NCBI GenBank assembly: GCA_965223485.1
Contig: OZ244993.1
Location: 1,426,001 to 1,490,000 of the forward strand
Direction: 5' to 3'
Source of the DNA: VXPQ01 sp965223485
GTDB taxonomy: Bacteria > Bacteroidota > Rhodothermia > Rhodothermales > VXPQ01
DNA length: 64,000 bases
Below are positions 28,166-36,061 of this stretch, piece after piece. The translations under genes and the position numbers were made by a program. Numbering within the stretch: the first letter of the stretch is position 1; the number at the start of each line of letters is the position of its first letter. The notes beneath the pieces are model-generated. The model was not told the origin of the DNA, searched no databases, and saw nothing but the letters and a program-made list of their open reading frames with translations.

Positions 28166-28929
28166 TCCGTGAAGCGGGCAGGAACCGCGGCGGGCGCAAA
28201 CACGGGATGGGGTTTCTCCATGTGGCGTGGGTGCTGCATGAACCGGTATCCGACGCCGTATACCGTCTTGATCCATACCGGGTCTTCGGGGTCGGGTTCG
28301 ATTTTCTTGCGGAGCGCCGAGACATGCCGGTCGATGGTGCGCGTCGATATTTCAAACGGAATCCCCCATACGTTGCGCAGGATCTGTCTTCGGCTGACGG
28401 TCCGCCCCCGGTGTTCGATAAAATACCGGAGTATATCGAACTCTTTTGCAGTAAGCCGAACGGCATCGCCGTTGCGGTGTGCAGTGTGGCTGCTGAAATT
28501 CACATGCAGGCTCCCGAAATCGCAGGTGTCCAAGGGGTGTTCGGCCGGTAGGCTGCTGCGTCGGAGCATCGCCTTTACGCGGGCCGCGAGTACCTCTATA
28601 TGGAACGGTTTCGTCACGTAATCGTCTGCGCCGATATTGAACGCTCGCAGCTTGTCGTTGGCGTTTGCCCGAAATGTCAGCATGATGATCGGCGTCGTGA
28701 CGCCGGCGAGGCGGGCTTCGCGCAATACGTCGAAGCCGTTTCTCCGCGGCATCGCGGTTTCGAGCAGGACAATGTCGTATGCGGGTATCCGGGTGAGGAG
28801 ATGGAGCCCCTGCTCTCCGTCCCAGGCTCCGGTCACGGCGTATCCCTGCCGTTCAAAGATGCTGCACAGGCTCGTGGACATTTTTACGTCGCCGTCGACG
28901 ATCAACATGCGTGCAGAAGCGTTCTTCAT
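28141..28929 (-). CDS. OmpR-family response regulator with Glu at the phosphorylation site
   Basis: I chose the ATG at 28929 (262 residues) because AAAGG precedes it at suitable spacing and the receiver domain starts just after it; a longer frame begins at 28992. The receiver domain has VDGD at 11-14, where most regulators have VDDD, and LLETAMP with Glu57 in place of the phospho-accepting Asp. The conserved Thr (MLTFRA) and Lys (DDYVTKPF) are present. The C-terminal ~100 residues form a winged helix (LTAKEFDILRYFIEHRGRTV ... GVGYRF). A Glu here can mimic phosphorylation, so the protein may bind DNA constitutively. No histidine kinase gene is in the window. Its last codons lie in the 72-bp repeat, so the C-terminal tail may be altered. 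Confidence 0.9.
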   Translation of the reverse strand: MKNASARMLIVDGDVKMSTSLCSIFERQGYAVTGAWDGEQGLHLLTRIPAYDIVLLETAMPRRNGFDVLREARLAGVTTPIIMLTFRANANDKLRAFNIGADDYVTKPFHIEVLAARVKAMLRRSSLPAEHPLDTCDFGSLHVNFSSHTAHRNGDAVRLTAKEFDILRYFIEHRGRTVSRRQILRNVWGIPFEISTRTIDRHVSALRKKIEPDPEDPVWIKTVYGVGYRFMQHPRHMEKPHPVFAPAAVPARFTEDAHVSGA

Positions 28930-28969
28930 ACTGGTTAACCTTTTGTTTCTATGATTTTCGCGTGATTCC

Positions 28970-29164
28970 ATGAATGGGTACAGCGGGGTCATTCTCCTTG
29001 CACTGGTCGGTTTTGCAGCGCTGGCCGCGTTGTTGCTGGTGCCGGTGTACCGGTTTCTAAAGCGTGAGGAACAGGTTGCCGAAGCCTGGACGGAAGACCC
29101 GTATCACCCGGCCGACGAATCGCTGGAGGATGAATCGGCAAGTGGGGGAGGCGCTCCTGCGTAA
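28970..29164 (+). CDS. Hypothetical small membrane protein
   Basis: A possible 64-residue protein with one N-terminal membrane helix (VILLALVGFAALAALLLVPV) and an acidic soluble tail (EAWTEDPYHPADESLEDESA). It is divergent from the response regulator and its last 60 bases overlap the 3' end of the comEA-like gene on the other strand. No ribosome binding site is visible. It could be a real small inner-membrane protein or a chance frame; the helix-plus-tail composition favours real. Confidence 0.45.
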   Translation: MNGYSGVILLALVGFAALAALLLVPVYRFLKREEQVAEAWTEDPYHPADESLEDESASGGGAPA

Positions 29165-29688
29165 ACGTGAGGTCGAAGGAGTTCAAGGGTCTTTGGCCCG
29201 ATGCCCTTCACCTGTTGCAGATCGTTTACCGTACGAAACGCCCCGTAGGCGTCGCGAAACGCAAGAATGCGTTCGGCGGTTTTCGGGCCGATACGGGGCA
29301 GTTTTTCGAGTTCTGCTGCACTGGCCCGGTTTATATCGATGTGCAGTCCGCCCGCAGCAGATGCCTTCCCTGGCGGCTCGCGAATCGGGGATGTCGCCGC
29401 GACGGATGTCATGCCGCCGGAGGTTTCGTGTTTGCCGGAGTCTGCTTCGCTGGCGGCGGCAAGAAGCACCCGCGAGGTCGTATCCGACGCCGCGCCGTTT
29501 CCCTTCCCTGATCGCTCGAAGAAGATACGGTCCAGTTCGGCGTACGCGTCCGGCGGTACCAATATGGCTTGTTGCTGGACTTGACGCACAATAATGCCGA
29601 TTATGAATAACCCCGACAGGCACGCGAGCGCCATGGCCTCGTGTTTCGTCAGGCTTAGTCGTTGCTGCAAGCGATGAAGCAGTCGCAT
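29104..29688 (-). CDS. ComEA-like helix-hairpin-helix DNA-binding protein
   Basis: From the ATG at 29688 (194 residues) there is an N-terminal membrane anchor (MALACLSGLFIIGIIV at ~18-33) and a low-complexity linker. A tandem helix-hairpin-helix region follows (HIDINRASAAELEKLPRIGP, then VKGIGPKTLELLRPHV at ~120-180). ComEA proteins bind incoming double-stranded DNA at the membrane during natural transformation. Single copies with this layout are common in Bacteroidota, where competence is not always shown. The Ser/Asp-rich tail is not conserved. It is divergent from recO with only ~55 bases between, suggesting a shared promoter region. An ATG at 29781 would overlap recO and is less likely. 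Confidence 0.85.
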   Translation of the reverse strand: MRLLHRLQQRLSLTKHEAMALACLSGLFIIGIIVRQVQQQAILVPPDAYAELDRIFFERSGKGNGAASDTTSRVLLAAASEADSGKHETSGGMTSVAATSPIREPPGKASAAGGLHIDINRASAAELEKLPRIGPKTAERILAFRDAYGAFRTVNDLQQVKGIGPKTLELLRPHVYAGAPPPLADSSSSDSSAG

Positions 29689-29743
29689 GGTCTTTCCTGA
29701 CACAGACACAAAGAAGCCGCGGATATAACTTCCATCCCGAAAA

Positions 29744-30502
29744 ATGATCGTTCGCACCGAGGCCATCGTGCTCAGAAGCATTCAGTACGGCGAAACCAGC
29801 CGGATCGTCACCCTCTTCACAAGGGAGAAGGGAAAGGTTGCCGTCATGGCCCGGGGTGCGCTGAGGCCCAAAAGCCGGTTCGGCTCGACCCTGCAACCCA
29901 TGTCTTATGTGCAGGTCGTCCTGTATTGGAAGGCGTCCCGACATGTGCAGACGCTCTCCGAAAGCAGCCACATCCGAATGTTCGGGGGGCTTCACAAGCA
30001 TCTTGCGGCGCTCGCATACGGCCAGCGCGTTGTCGAACTTGTTCAAGCGCTGATGCAGGACGAGGACGAAAACCTGCTCGTGTTCCAGCTTATCCTGGAT
30101 GTGCTGGACCGGCTGGATCGTCATGCGGGCCGGGCCGAGCAGGTATTCTATTTTTTCCAGTTGCGCCTGGCGCAGATTCTTGGTTTTGCGCCGCACATCG
30201 ACCGGGAAGAGGTCGAACGCATCCCTGAATCCGGCGGTGTGCTCCTGCTGGAAACCGGGTCGGTGGAACCGTCCGGGTCTCACCGGAACCGTGAAACCAT
30301 GCGCTTTGCCGCCCGCCGGACCTTGCGCGCGTTCGCTATCGTCGCCTGCGCCGATCCCGATACGATCATGCAGATGCGACTGGACGAGCGCACGTCCGCG
30401 GAGCTGGGCCGGCTGATCGAGGATTTTCTGCGGTATCACGTCGAGGACGCCTTGCCGACGCGCGGCAGCCGAGTGGTGAAGCAACTCCTCGATCAAAAAT
30501 GA
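29744..30502 (+). CDS. recO: DNA repair protein RecO
   Basis: RecO loads RecA onto SSB-coated single strands in the RecFOR recombination pathway. The protein (252 residues) starts MIVRTEAIVLRSIQYGETSRIVTLFT, the characteristic N-terminal OB-fold signature, followed by ARGALRPKSRFGSTLQP. The C-terminal helical domain includes LILDVLDRLD and FFQLRLAQILGF. Cysteines of the zinc finger seen in many RecO proteins are absent, which is usual in some lineages. The following gene is lexA, so repair genes cluster here, though an inverted repeat and a separate promoter lie between. Confidence 0.9.
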   Translation: MIVRTEAIVLRSIQYGETSRIVTLFTREKGKVAVMARGALRPKSRFGSTLQPMSYVQVVLYWKASRHVQTLSESSHIRMFGGLHKHLAALAYGQRVVELVQALMQDEDENLLVFQLILDVLDRLDRHAGRAEQVFYFFQLRLAQILGFAPHIDREEVERIPESGGVLLLETGSVEPSGSHRNRETMRFAARRTLRAFAIVACADPDTIMQMRLDERTSAELGRLIEDFLRYHVEDALPTRGSRVVKQLLDQK

Positions 30503-30503
30503 A

Positions 30504-30593
30504 AAGGATACTCTGATCAAAACCGCTTCGTCATTCCTTGCCAGCGCACCCCTCGCAGCCTCTGAGCTTTGAGGACTTAATCAGAGTATCCTT
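30504..30593. repeat. 90-bp unit with perfect 14-bp terminal inverted repeats
   Basis: AAGGATACTCTGAT at 30504-30517 is repeated in perfect inverse at 30580-30593, starting two bases after the recO stop. The 62-base interior contains a smaller hairpin (CCTC...GAGG). The loop is too long for a standard terminator; it may be a tiny non-autonomous element or a large stem serving as the recO 3' end. Confidence 0.6.
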
Positions 30594-30631
30594 AAATCAC
30601 CCGGCATCCGAAAGATTTTTTGACGCTTCTC

Positions 30632-30671
30632 TTGACGTTGCAAAGAAACAATCATATACTGTACGTTATAT
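30632..30671 (+). promoter_or_regulatory. lexA promoter with overlapping palindromic operator
   Basis: TTGACG (30632-30637), 17-base spacer, TATACT (30655-30660). An imperfect palindrome ATATA-CT-GTAC-GT-TATAT at 30654-30671 covers the -10 box, a natural position for LexA autorepression. The motif differs from the E. coli box and its assignment to LexA is inferred from position. Confidence 0.55.
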
Positions 30672-30765
30672 GTGCAAGGCATCGGGCATTGCACCGGATA
30701 ATTGTCCCTGTCGCGGCGTTTCCGCAATTCCCTTCGTGTCATAAAAACAGGCGCGTCGAACTGTC

Positions 30766-31425
30766 ATGAGTCGTAAAAAACTGACATCGAAGCAGTACGA
30801 ATTTCTGCGGTATATCTCGGAATACGTGCGTGCCCACCGGGTGTGGCCCACCTATCGCCAGATCGCTGCTCATTTCAGGTTTCGATCTCCCAACAGCGTA
30901 ACCCAGAACCTCGACGCCCTCTGGAAGAAGGAATTTCTCACGCGCGGTAATCGAGGATACCGCCTCATCAACGAGGATGATTTCCTGACGAATGCAGTGG
31001 GCATTCCTGTGCGCGGCATTATATCCGCAGGACAGTTGCAGGAAGCCGTCGACGCCGATCTGGGAACCATTACTCTCGAGACGCTCTTTCCTAATCTCGA
31101 CCGCATCTTTGCGATCCGGGTATCGGGGCAATCCATGATCGGCGCCGACATTAATGACGGCGATTATGTACTGCTGATAGACGACGATATTCCTAACGGA
31201 GGCATCGGAGCTATTCTCTACAATGGCGAGACGTCCCTGAAGCGGATATACTACGATGGGAACGGGTTGCGTCTCGAACCGGCCAACGAGGAATACGCGG
31301 ATATCCGCATCAGACCGGATATTTTCGAGGAAGTCCGGGTTCTGGGGCGATACGTCGGGCATGTGAACCATAGCGGCATCCACCACACCCATACGTACGG
31401 CCCGCCTCGCAGTTATCCGGCATGA
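30766..31425 (+). CDS. lexA: LexA repressor
   Basis: LexA represses SOS genes and cleaves itself when RecA is activated by DNA damage. The N-terminal winged helix covers residues ~1-68 (LTSKQYEFLRYISEYVRAHR ... PTYRQIAAHF). The self-cleavage bond is Ala88-Gly89 in GIISAGQ, and the catalytic dyad is Ser123 (VSGQSM) and Lys159 (ETSLKR). The length of 219 residues is normal. The stop codon overlaps the start of the hydantoinase gene (ATGA at 31422-31425), so translation of the next gene is probably coupled, an odd partner for a repressor. The upstream promoter carries a candidate self-operator. Confidence 0.95.
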   Translation: MSRKKLTSKQYEFLRYISEYVRAHRVWPTYRQIAAHFRFRSPNSVTQNLDALWKKEFLTRGNRGYRLINEDDFLTNAVGIPVRGIISAGQLQEAVDADLGTITLETLFPNLDRIFAIRVSGQSMIGADINDGDYVLLIDDDIPNGGIGAILYNGETSLKRIYYDGNGLRLEPANEEYADIRIRPDIFEEVRVLGRYVGHVNHSGIHHTHTYGPPRSYPA

Positions 31426-33413
31426 CGGAACGCATCGGGATCGACACGGGCGGCACGTTCACGGATTTCGTGTACCTGAAGGGCGGAGCCCCCGTCATTC
31501 GCAAGACGGCCACCACGCCGGATGACCAGAGTCGCGCCGTGGAGGAAGGCATCCGGCTGCTCGGGGCCGGCGAAGCTGCGGCTATTGCGCACGGCACGAC
31601 CACTGCCACGAATGCGCTTCTCGAACATCGCGGTGCGCGCTGCGCCCTCGTTACTACCAGAGGTTTCCGCGATGTCCTGGCGATCGGGCGCCAGAACCGT
31701 CCCGCACTGTATGCGCTGTCCCAGCGCCGCCCGCCTCCGCTCGTGCCGGAGGACCTGCGCTTTGAGGTCCCGGAGCGGGTAGCCGCCGACGGCTCAATCC
31801 TGACCCCCCTCGACGAGCGCGAAGTGGCCGGGTTGGGCGAAACGTTGCAACGCCTGAATGTGGCCGGCGTGGCCATCGTGTTTCTCTTCTCGTTTCTGCA
31901 TCCGGAACATGAACGAAAAGCGGCGGGCATTCTGAAGGAATACCTTCCCGGTGCGCGATTCTCGCTGAGCGCGGATATTCTGCCGGAATACCGGGAGTAC
32001 GAACGTACGGCTGCAACCGTCGTGAATGTCTATGTGCAACCCATCGTGGCGCGGTACCTGGACCGGCTCGAACGCGCCGTGGCGCCGAGGCGAGTGCGCA
32101 TCATGCAATCGAACGGCGGCGTCATCGGGACGAAACAGGCGGCGCGCCGTCCCGCCCGCCTTGTGCTCAGCGGGCCGGCCGGCGGGGTCGTGGGCGCCTT
32201 CCGGCTTGCCGGAACCGCTCTCGGCGAGAAGGCTCCGAAGATTCTCACGCTCGACATGGGGGGCACCAGTACGGACGTGGCGTTGTGCCCCGGCGAAATA
32301 CCGCGCACCGCCGAAAGCGACATTGCGGGATTGCCGCTGCGCCTTCCTTCCGTCGATATCCATACGGTGGGGGCCGGCGGGGGGAGCATTGCCCATGCCG
32401 ACGCGGCGGGGGCGCTCCGTGTCGGCCCCGCCAGCGCCGGGGCCGTACCGGGGCCGGCATGCTACGGGCGGGGTGGAGATGCTCCTACCGTCACGGACGC
32501 CAATGTGACGCTTGGACGCATCCTGCCCGACCGGTTTCTGGGGGGCGACTTTGCTCTTGACGCCGACGCTGCGCAGGATGCCGTAGAAAAACTGGGCCGT
32601 CCGCTGGGTCTTTCTCTCCACGAAACGGCTCTTGGCATAGTCCGGATCGCCAATGCGTCGATGGAGCGCGCCTTGCGCCGCGTATCTGTCGAGCGCGGGT
32701 ACGATCCGAAGGATTATGTGCTTGTCCCGTTCGGGGGCGCCGGGCCGCTGCATGCCTGCGAACTGGCGGATGCGCTCTCGATCCGCCGCATTCTGCTTCC
32801 TCCGCAGCCCGGCGTGCTGAGTGCGCTGGGCCTGTTGATGGCGGACATCGTCTACGATACGTCTGTTTCGGCTCCCGACGACGAAACCCGCCTCGAAGCC
32901 CTCTATGCGCAGGAAACCGAACGGGTTCTGAATGTTTTTGCCGGGGAGGACTGCGGGCGTCCCGCCATCGAAACCCTTGCGGATATGCGTTACCGGGGGC
33001 AGAGCTACGAATTGACCGTGCCGATAGACCCGGCTGTGCCCGAAGTTGCCCGGGAGCGTTTCCACGAGCAGCACGCCCGCCGCTACGGATACGCCATGCG
33101 GGGCGCCATCGTGGAGATCGTGACGCTGCGCGTGCGGGGAACGGCAGCCGGGGCCGAAGTTTTTTTGCCGCGGGATACGGATCGGGCCGGCGCGTCGGAG
33201 GCATCCGAGGGGGCGCAGGTCGGGGAGACCCCTGTCGTACTGGATAGCGGTCAGGAGGTCATGGCGGCGCTTTACGACCGCGACCGGCTGCGCCTTGGCC
33301 ATGCGTTTGACGGTCCCGCCGTGGTGGCCCAGTACGATGCTACCGTTTTCGTTTCCCCCTCGTGGCATGTCGAGGTGGATGCCTGGCGTACCCTGCATTT
33401 CTCAAGAATGTGA
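31422..33413 (+). CDS. Hydantoinase/oxoprolinase subunit A (HyuA-like)
   Basis: A 663-residue HyuA-family protein. ATP-dependent members open cyclic amides such as hydantoins or 5-oxoproline; others are acetone or N-methylhydantoin enzymes. The ATP-binding ribonuclease H-like fold shows GIDTGGTFTDFVYL at 5-18, HGTTTATNALLEHRG near 57-71, LTLDMGGTSTDVAL near 276-289 and FGGAGPLHACELADAL near 438-453. It is ATGA-coupled to lexA upstream and its stop overlaps the start of the B subunit gene. The substrate cannot be inferred. Transcription from the lexA promoter is possible. Confidence 0.9.
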   Translation: MTERIGIDTGGTFTDFVYLKGGAPVIRKTATTPDDQSRAVEEGIRLLGAGEAAAIAHGTTTATNALLEHRGARCALVTTRGFRDVLAIGRQNRPALYALSQRRPPPLVPEDLRFEVPERVAADGSILTPLDEREVAGLGETLQRLNVAGVAIVFLFSFLHPEHERKAAGILKEYLPGARFSLSADILPEYREYERTAATVVNVYVQPIVARYLDRLERAVAPRRVRIMQSNGGVIGTKQAARRPARLVLSGPAGGVVGAFRLAGTALGEKAPKILTLDMGGTSTDVALCPGEIPRTAESDIAGLPLRLPSVDIHTVGAGGGSIAHADAAGALRVGPASAGAVPGPACYGRGGDAPTVTDANVTLGRILPDRFLGGDFALDADAAQDAVEKLGRPLGLSLHETALGIVRIANASMERALRRVSVERGYDPKDYVLVPFGGAGPLHACELADALSIRRILLPPQPGVLSALGLLMADIVYDTSVSAPDDETRLEALYAQETERVLNVFAGEDCGRPAIETLADMRYRGQSYELTVPIDPAVPEVARERFHEQHARRYGYAMRGAIVEIVTLRVRGTAAGAEVFLPRDTDRAGASEASEGAQVGETPVVLDSGQEVMAALYDRDRLRLGHAFDGPAVVAQYDATVFVSPSWHVEVDAWRTLHFSRM

Positions 33414-34972
33414 TGGATCCGATTCTCCTGGAACTCTACCGGCATCGTTTCTCAGGGGTCGCTGAGGAAATGGGCATTACGCTGCAGCGTACGGCCTATT
33501 CGCCCAATATCAAGGAGCGGCTGGACTTTTCATGCGCCGTGTTCGACAGCGGCGGCGGGATGGTGGCCCAGGCGGCGCACATTCCCGTGCATCTCGGCGC
33601 TATGCCGCGCAGCCTCGAAGCCGCGCTGGACGCCATCGATACCTGGCGCCCCGGCGACACGGTCATTCTGAACGATCCCTATGCAGGCGGCACGCACTTA
33701 CCGGACATCACCATGATCTCTCCGGTATTCGTGGATGGCTGCCTCGTTTTCTTTGCCGCCAGCCGGGCTCACCACGCCGATGTGGGGGGCATGAGTCCCG
33801 GATCGCTTCCGCTCTCTCACGAATTGTACCAGGAAGGGGTCATTATTCCGCCTGTGAAATGGCGCAACGAGGGCAAGCTCGCGGCCGACCTGGAGAAGCT
33901 CGTATTGCGTAATGTCCGCACGCCGGAAGAGCGGCGCGGCGATCTGGCTGCGCAACAGGCAGCCCACTCGGTGGCCGAGACCCGGCTCGCGGCGTTGATC
34001 GACCGCCATGGCGCTGCCGAAGTCGAAGCGTATGCGGCGCATTTGCCGGCCTGGAGCGAACGCCTGCTTCGCGAGCATATCCGGCAATGGCCGGACGGGG
34101 TCTTCCGGTTCGAGGATACGCTGGAAATCGCTCCCGGCGAAGCGCCGAACGGGGAAGCGGCGATCATCCGGGTGGCCGCTCATATCGAAGGGTACGGCGT
34201 CACGTTCGACTTCGAAGGGACTTCCCCCGCCGTGACCGGTTCGCTGAACGCCGTGCTTCCTATCACGGAGTCGGCCTGTTACTATGCGGTGCGTTGTCTG
34301 GCCGCTTCCGATATCCCCATGAATGCAGGGTGTTTTGCGCCCGTGCGGGTTACCGCTCCTGCGGGGTGTCTTGTGAACGCCCGCCCGCCCCATGCGGTAT
34401 CCGCAGGCAACGTCGAAACCTCGCAACGCATCGTGGATGCGGTCTTCGGCGCCCTGGCGCAGGCCATGCCGACCCGTGTGTCCGCAGCCGGACAAGGCAC
34501 GATGAATAACCTGACCATCGGGGGCGCCCGCGCGGACGGATCGCCCTATGCGTATTACGAAACCATTGGGGGGGGCATGGGCGCTTCTGCCGGGGCGGAC
34601 GGACTGAGCGGCGTACACGTGCACATGAGCAACACGCTGAACACGCCCGTCGAAGCGCTGGAGACGACGTTCCCGTTTCGCATCGAGACCTACGCGCTGC
34701 GCCGGGAGAGCGGCGGGGCGGGCGAGCGACGGGGTGGGGATGGCCTGGTTCGCACCTACCGGTTGCTCCGGCCCGCCACCGTTACGGTAATCAGTGAACG
34801 GCGGGAGACGCCTCCATGGGGGCTACAGGGCGGAGCGCCCGGCGCCTGCGGACGCAATACGCTCATACGGCCCGGCGGCGAGGAGGAAACGCTGCCCGCG
34901 AAGTTCAGCCGCCGGCTTGAAGCCGGCGATGTGCTGCGCATCGAAACGCCGGGCGGCGGCGGCTGGGGGTAA
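33413..34972 (+). CDS. Hydantoinase/oxoprolinase subunit B (HyuB-like)
   Basis: The partner of the preceding subunit, 519 residues from the ATG at 33413, which shares its A with the hyuA stop (TGATG), typical of coupled subunits. The N-terminus MDPILLELYRHRFSGVAEEM and the motifs DPYAGGTHLPDITM near 88-101 and GTMNNLTIGG near 361-370 are characteristic, as is the glycine-rich C-terminus RIETPGGGGWG. The A and B proteins form one enzyme. The last ~190 bases of this gene are repeated in degraded form at 35886-35965, marking a duplication that leads into the defense island. Confidence 0.9.
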   Translation: MDPILLELYRHRFSGVAEEMGITLQRTAYSPNIKERLDFSCAVFDSGGGMVAQAAHIPVHLGAMPRSLEAALDAIDTWRPGDTVILNDPYAGGTHLPDITMISPVFVDGCLVFFAASRAHHADVGGMSPGSLPLSHELYQEGVIIPPVKWRNEGKLAADLEKLVLRNVRTPEERRGDLAAQQAAHSVAETRLAALIDRHGAAEVEAYAAHLPAWSERLLREHIRQWPDGVFRFEDTLEIAPGEAPNGEAAIIRVAAHIEGYGVTFDFEGTSPAVTGSLNAVLPITESACYYAVRCLAASDIPMNAGCFAPVRVTAPAGCLVNARPPHAVSAGNVETSQRIVDAVFGALAQAMPTRVSAAGQGTMNNLTIGGARADGSPYAYYETIGGGMGASAGADGLSGVHVHMSNTLNTPVEALETTFPFRIETYALRRESGGAGERRGGDGLVRTYRLLRPATVTVISERRETPPWGLQGGAPGACGRNTLIRPGGEEETLPAKFSRRLEAGDVLRIETPGGGGWG

Positions 34973-35026
34973 AGGTAGAGGGTAAAAGTAAGGGTGAAGG
35001 GTGAAGAGTAAAGGGTAAAGGATAGT
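34965..35026 (+). repeat. Purine-only tract built from GGGTAAA/GGGTGAA-like units
   Basis: Just after the HyuB stop, about 55 bases consist almost only of G, A and T in units such as GGGTAAAAGTAAGGGTGAAG, with about seven G-runs of two to four. The tract could form unusual structure (G-quadruplex or triplex) and may act as a transcription pause. A shortened version (GGGTGAAGAATAG) sits at 35969. Confidence 0.55.
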
Positions 35027-35086
35027 CCATGGAACGTTGCGTATGTGTCCCGATATTGTCACTATGCACAGGATGCATAAAAGGGG

Positions 35087-35116
35087 CCTCTACTATGCAA
35101 AAAACGCATAAAGAGG
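35087..35116. other. Hairpin downstream of the HyuB gene
   Basis: CCTCT-AC-TATGC, loop AAAAAAC, GCATA-A-AGAGG. Two five-pair stems with a small internal loop. It may end the lexA-hyu transcript, though no T-run follows. Confidence 0.35.
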
Positions 35117-35135
35117 ATTGCGGGATAGGGCGGAC

Positions 35136-35297
35136 ATGGAGGCAGGAGGTGGCGCCGGGTCCGGAACGCGGGTGTCCGAAGGTGCGATTGCGTATACGTT
35201 GGGCAGGGAGCCGCACACCGGAATCGGTATCGCGCGGACATCCGGCGAATCGGATGACTCCCTAACTGTTCGGGCTGGTTTTATGGACCACTTCTGA
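35136..35297 (+). pseudogene. Fragment duplicating the HamA-like gene start
   Basis: A 53-codon frame reads RVSEGAIAYTLGREPHTGIG from residue 12, matching RVSEGVIAYALGEEPCTGTG in the intact gene at 36062. Similarity ends near SDDSL and the frame stops at 35295. It is a broken copy made by the local duplication. Confidence 0.7.
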
Positions 35298-35339
35298 CTA
35301 CATTGCTAATGTCCGCTCACAGGACCGTATGAGATCCGA

Positions 35340-35873
35340 ATGAAAAGGCATATCGCCATCGCTGTGCTCGCCGTCGTCGCACTGGCTCCTGAAACCCGTG
35401 CGCAATCCTCGGATATTTTCGTCGAGGACGCGGAGCAGGTGCAAATAGCTCAGTTGGTGCGGTATATGGAGGATCTCGAGGCCTTGGGGCAATTGAGACA
35501 GGAGAACAATGCCCGTGTGGCGGAAGAGCATGAGCGGATAGCAAGGATAGCCGTCGAAAACACGCGCAGATTCGCCGCGAACATTGCTTCGGAAACCGAC
35601 AAAATCGCCGATATGCAATACCGTTCGGTGGACCATGTTCGGGCATGGACCGATCGTATGCTGGAATTGAAGAGATTAGCCCGGGAGACCGCACGGAAAG
35701 CCATGGAGTCGAAGCGAAGCGCCAGAAAAGCCGCAAGGGGGCTGTACGCTCCCCATGCGTGGATGTCGGCTTCGCGAGCGTACGGCGAATGGCACGCGGA
35801 ACTTGAGCACCTGGAGGAGGTCGCCACGGAAGCAGCGGATGCGGGGCGCGTCGCACTGGAAGTCAGGATATGA
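35340..35873 (+). CDS. Hypothetical secreted, mostly helical protein
   Basis: The 177-residue protein begins with a clear signal peptide (MKRHIAIAVLAVVALAPETRAQ). The rest is charged and strongly helical, with coiled-coil-like stretches (YMEDLEALGQLRQENNARVA, then LKRLARETARKAMESKRSAR). I recognise no domain. It lies between two diverged copies of the hyuB-end/hamA-start sequence, so it probably arrived with, or was trapped by, the rearrangement. Function unknown; periplasmic or secreted location expected. Confidence 0.6.
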   Translation: MKRHIAIAVLAVVALAPETRAQSSDIFVEDAEQVQIAQLVRYMEDLEALGQLRQENNARVAEEHERIARIAVENTRRFAANIASETDKIADMQYRSVDHVRAWTDRMLELKRLARETARKAMESKRSARKAARGLYAPHAWMSASRAYGEWHAELEHLEEVATEAADAGRVALEVRI

Positions 35874-35992
35874 AGGGGGGTCTGTTCCTGTCGTCGTTAC
35901 GGTAGCCAGTCAACGGCGGGGGGGAGTAAACGCTTCCCGCAAGGTTCGGCTGGCGGCTGGGGATAGCCGGGTGAAGAATAGTCTATCGAGCG

Positions 35993-36021
35993 TTGCTTAT
36001 GTGCCCCGATGTTGCTACTAT
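35993..36021 (+). promoter_or_regulatory. Possible promoter of the HamA-HamB operon
   Basis: TTGCTT (35993-35998), 17-base spacer, TACTAT (36016-36021), 40 bases before the start codon at 36062. The paralogous upstream copy reads TTGCGT-N17-CACTAT. Only a moderate match to consensus. Confidence 0.35.
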
Positions 36022-36061
36022 TCGCATGGCGCATAATTAAGCATCACAAGATATTGTAAAC

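Noticed and set aside
29183..30520. 445-codon minus-strand frame spanning recO and part of comEA
   Set aside because: Opposite or frame-shifted to two recognisable genes; no conserved motif.
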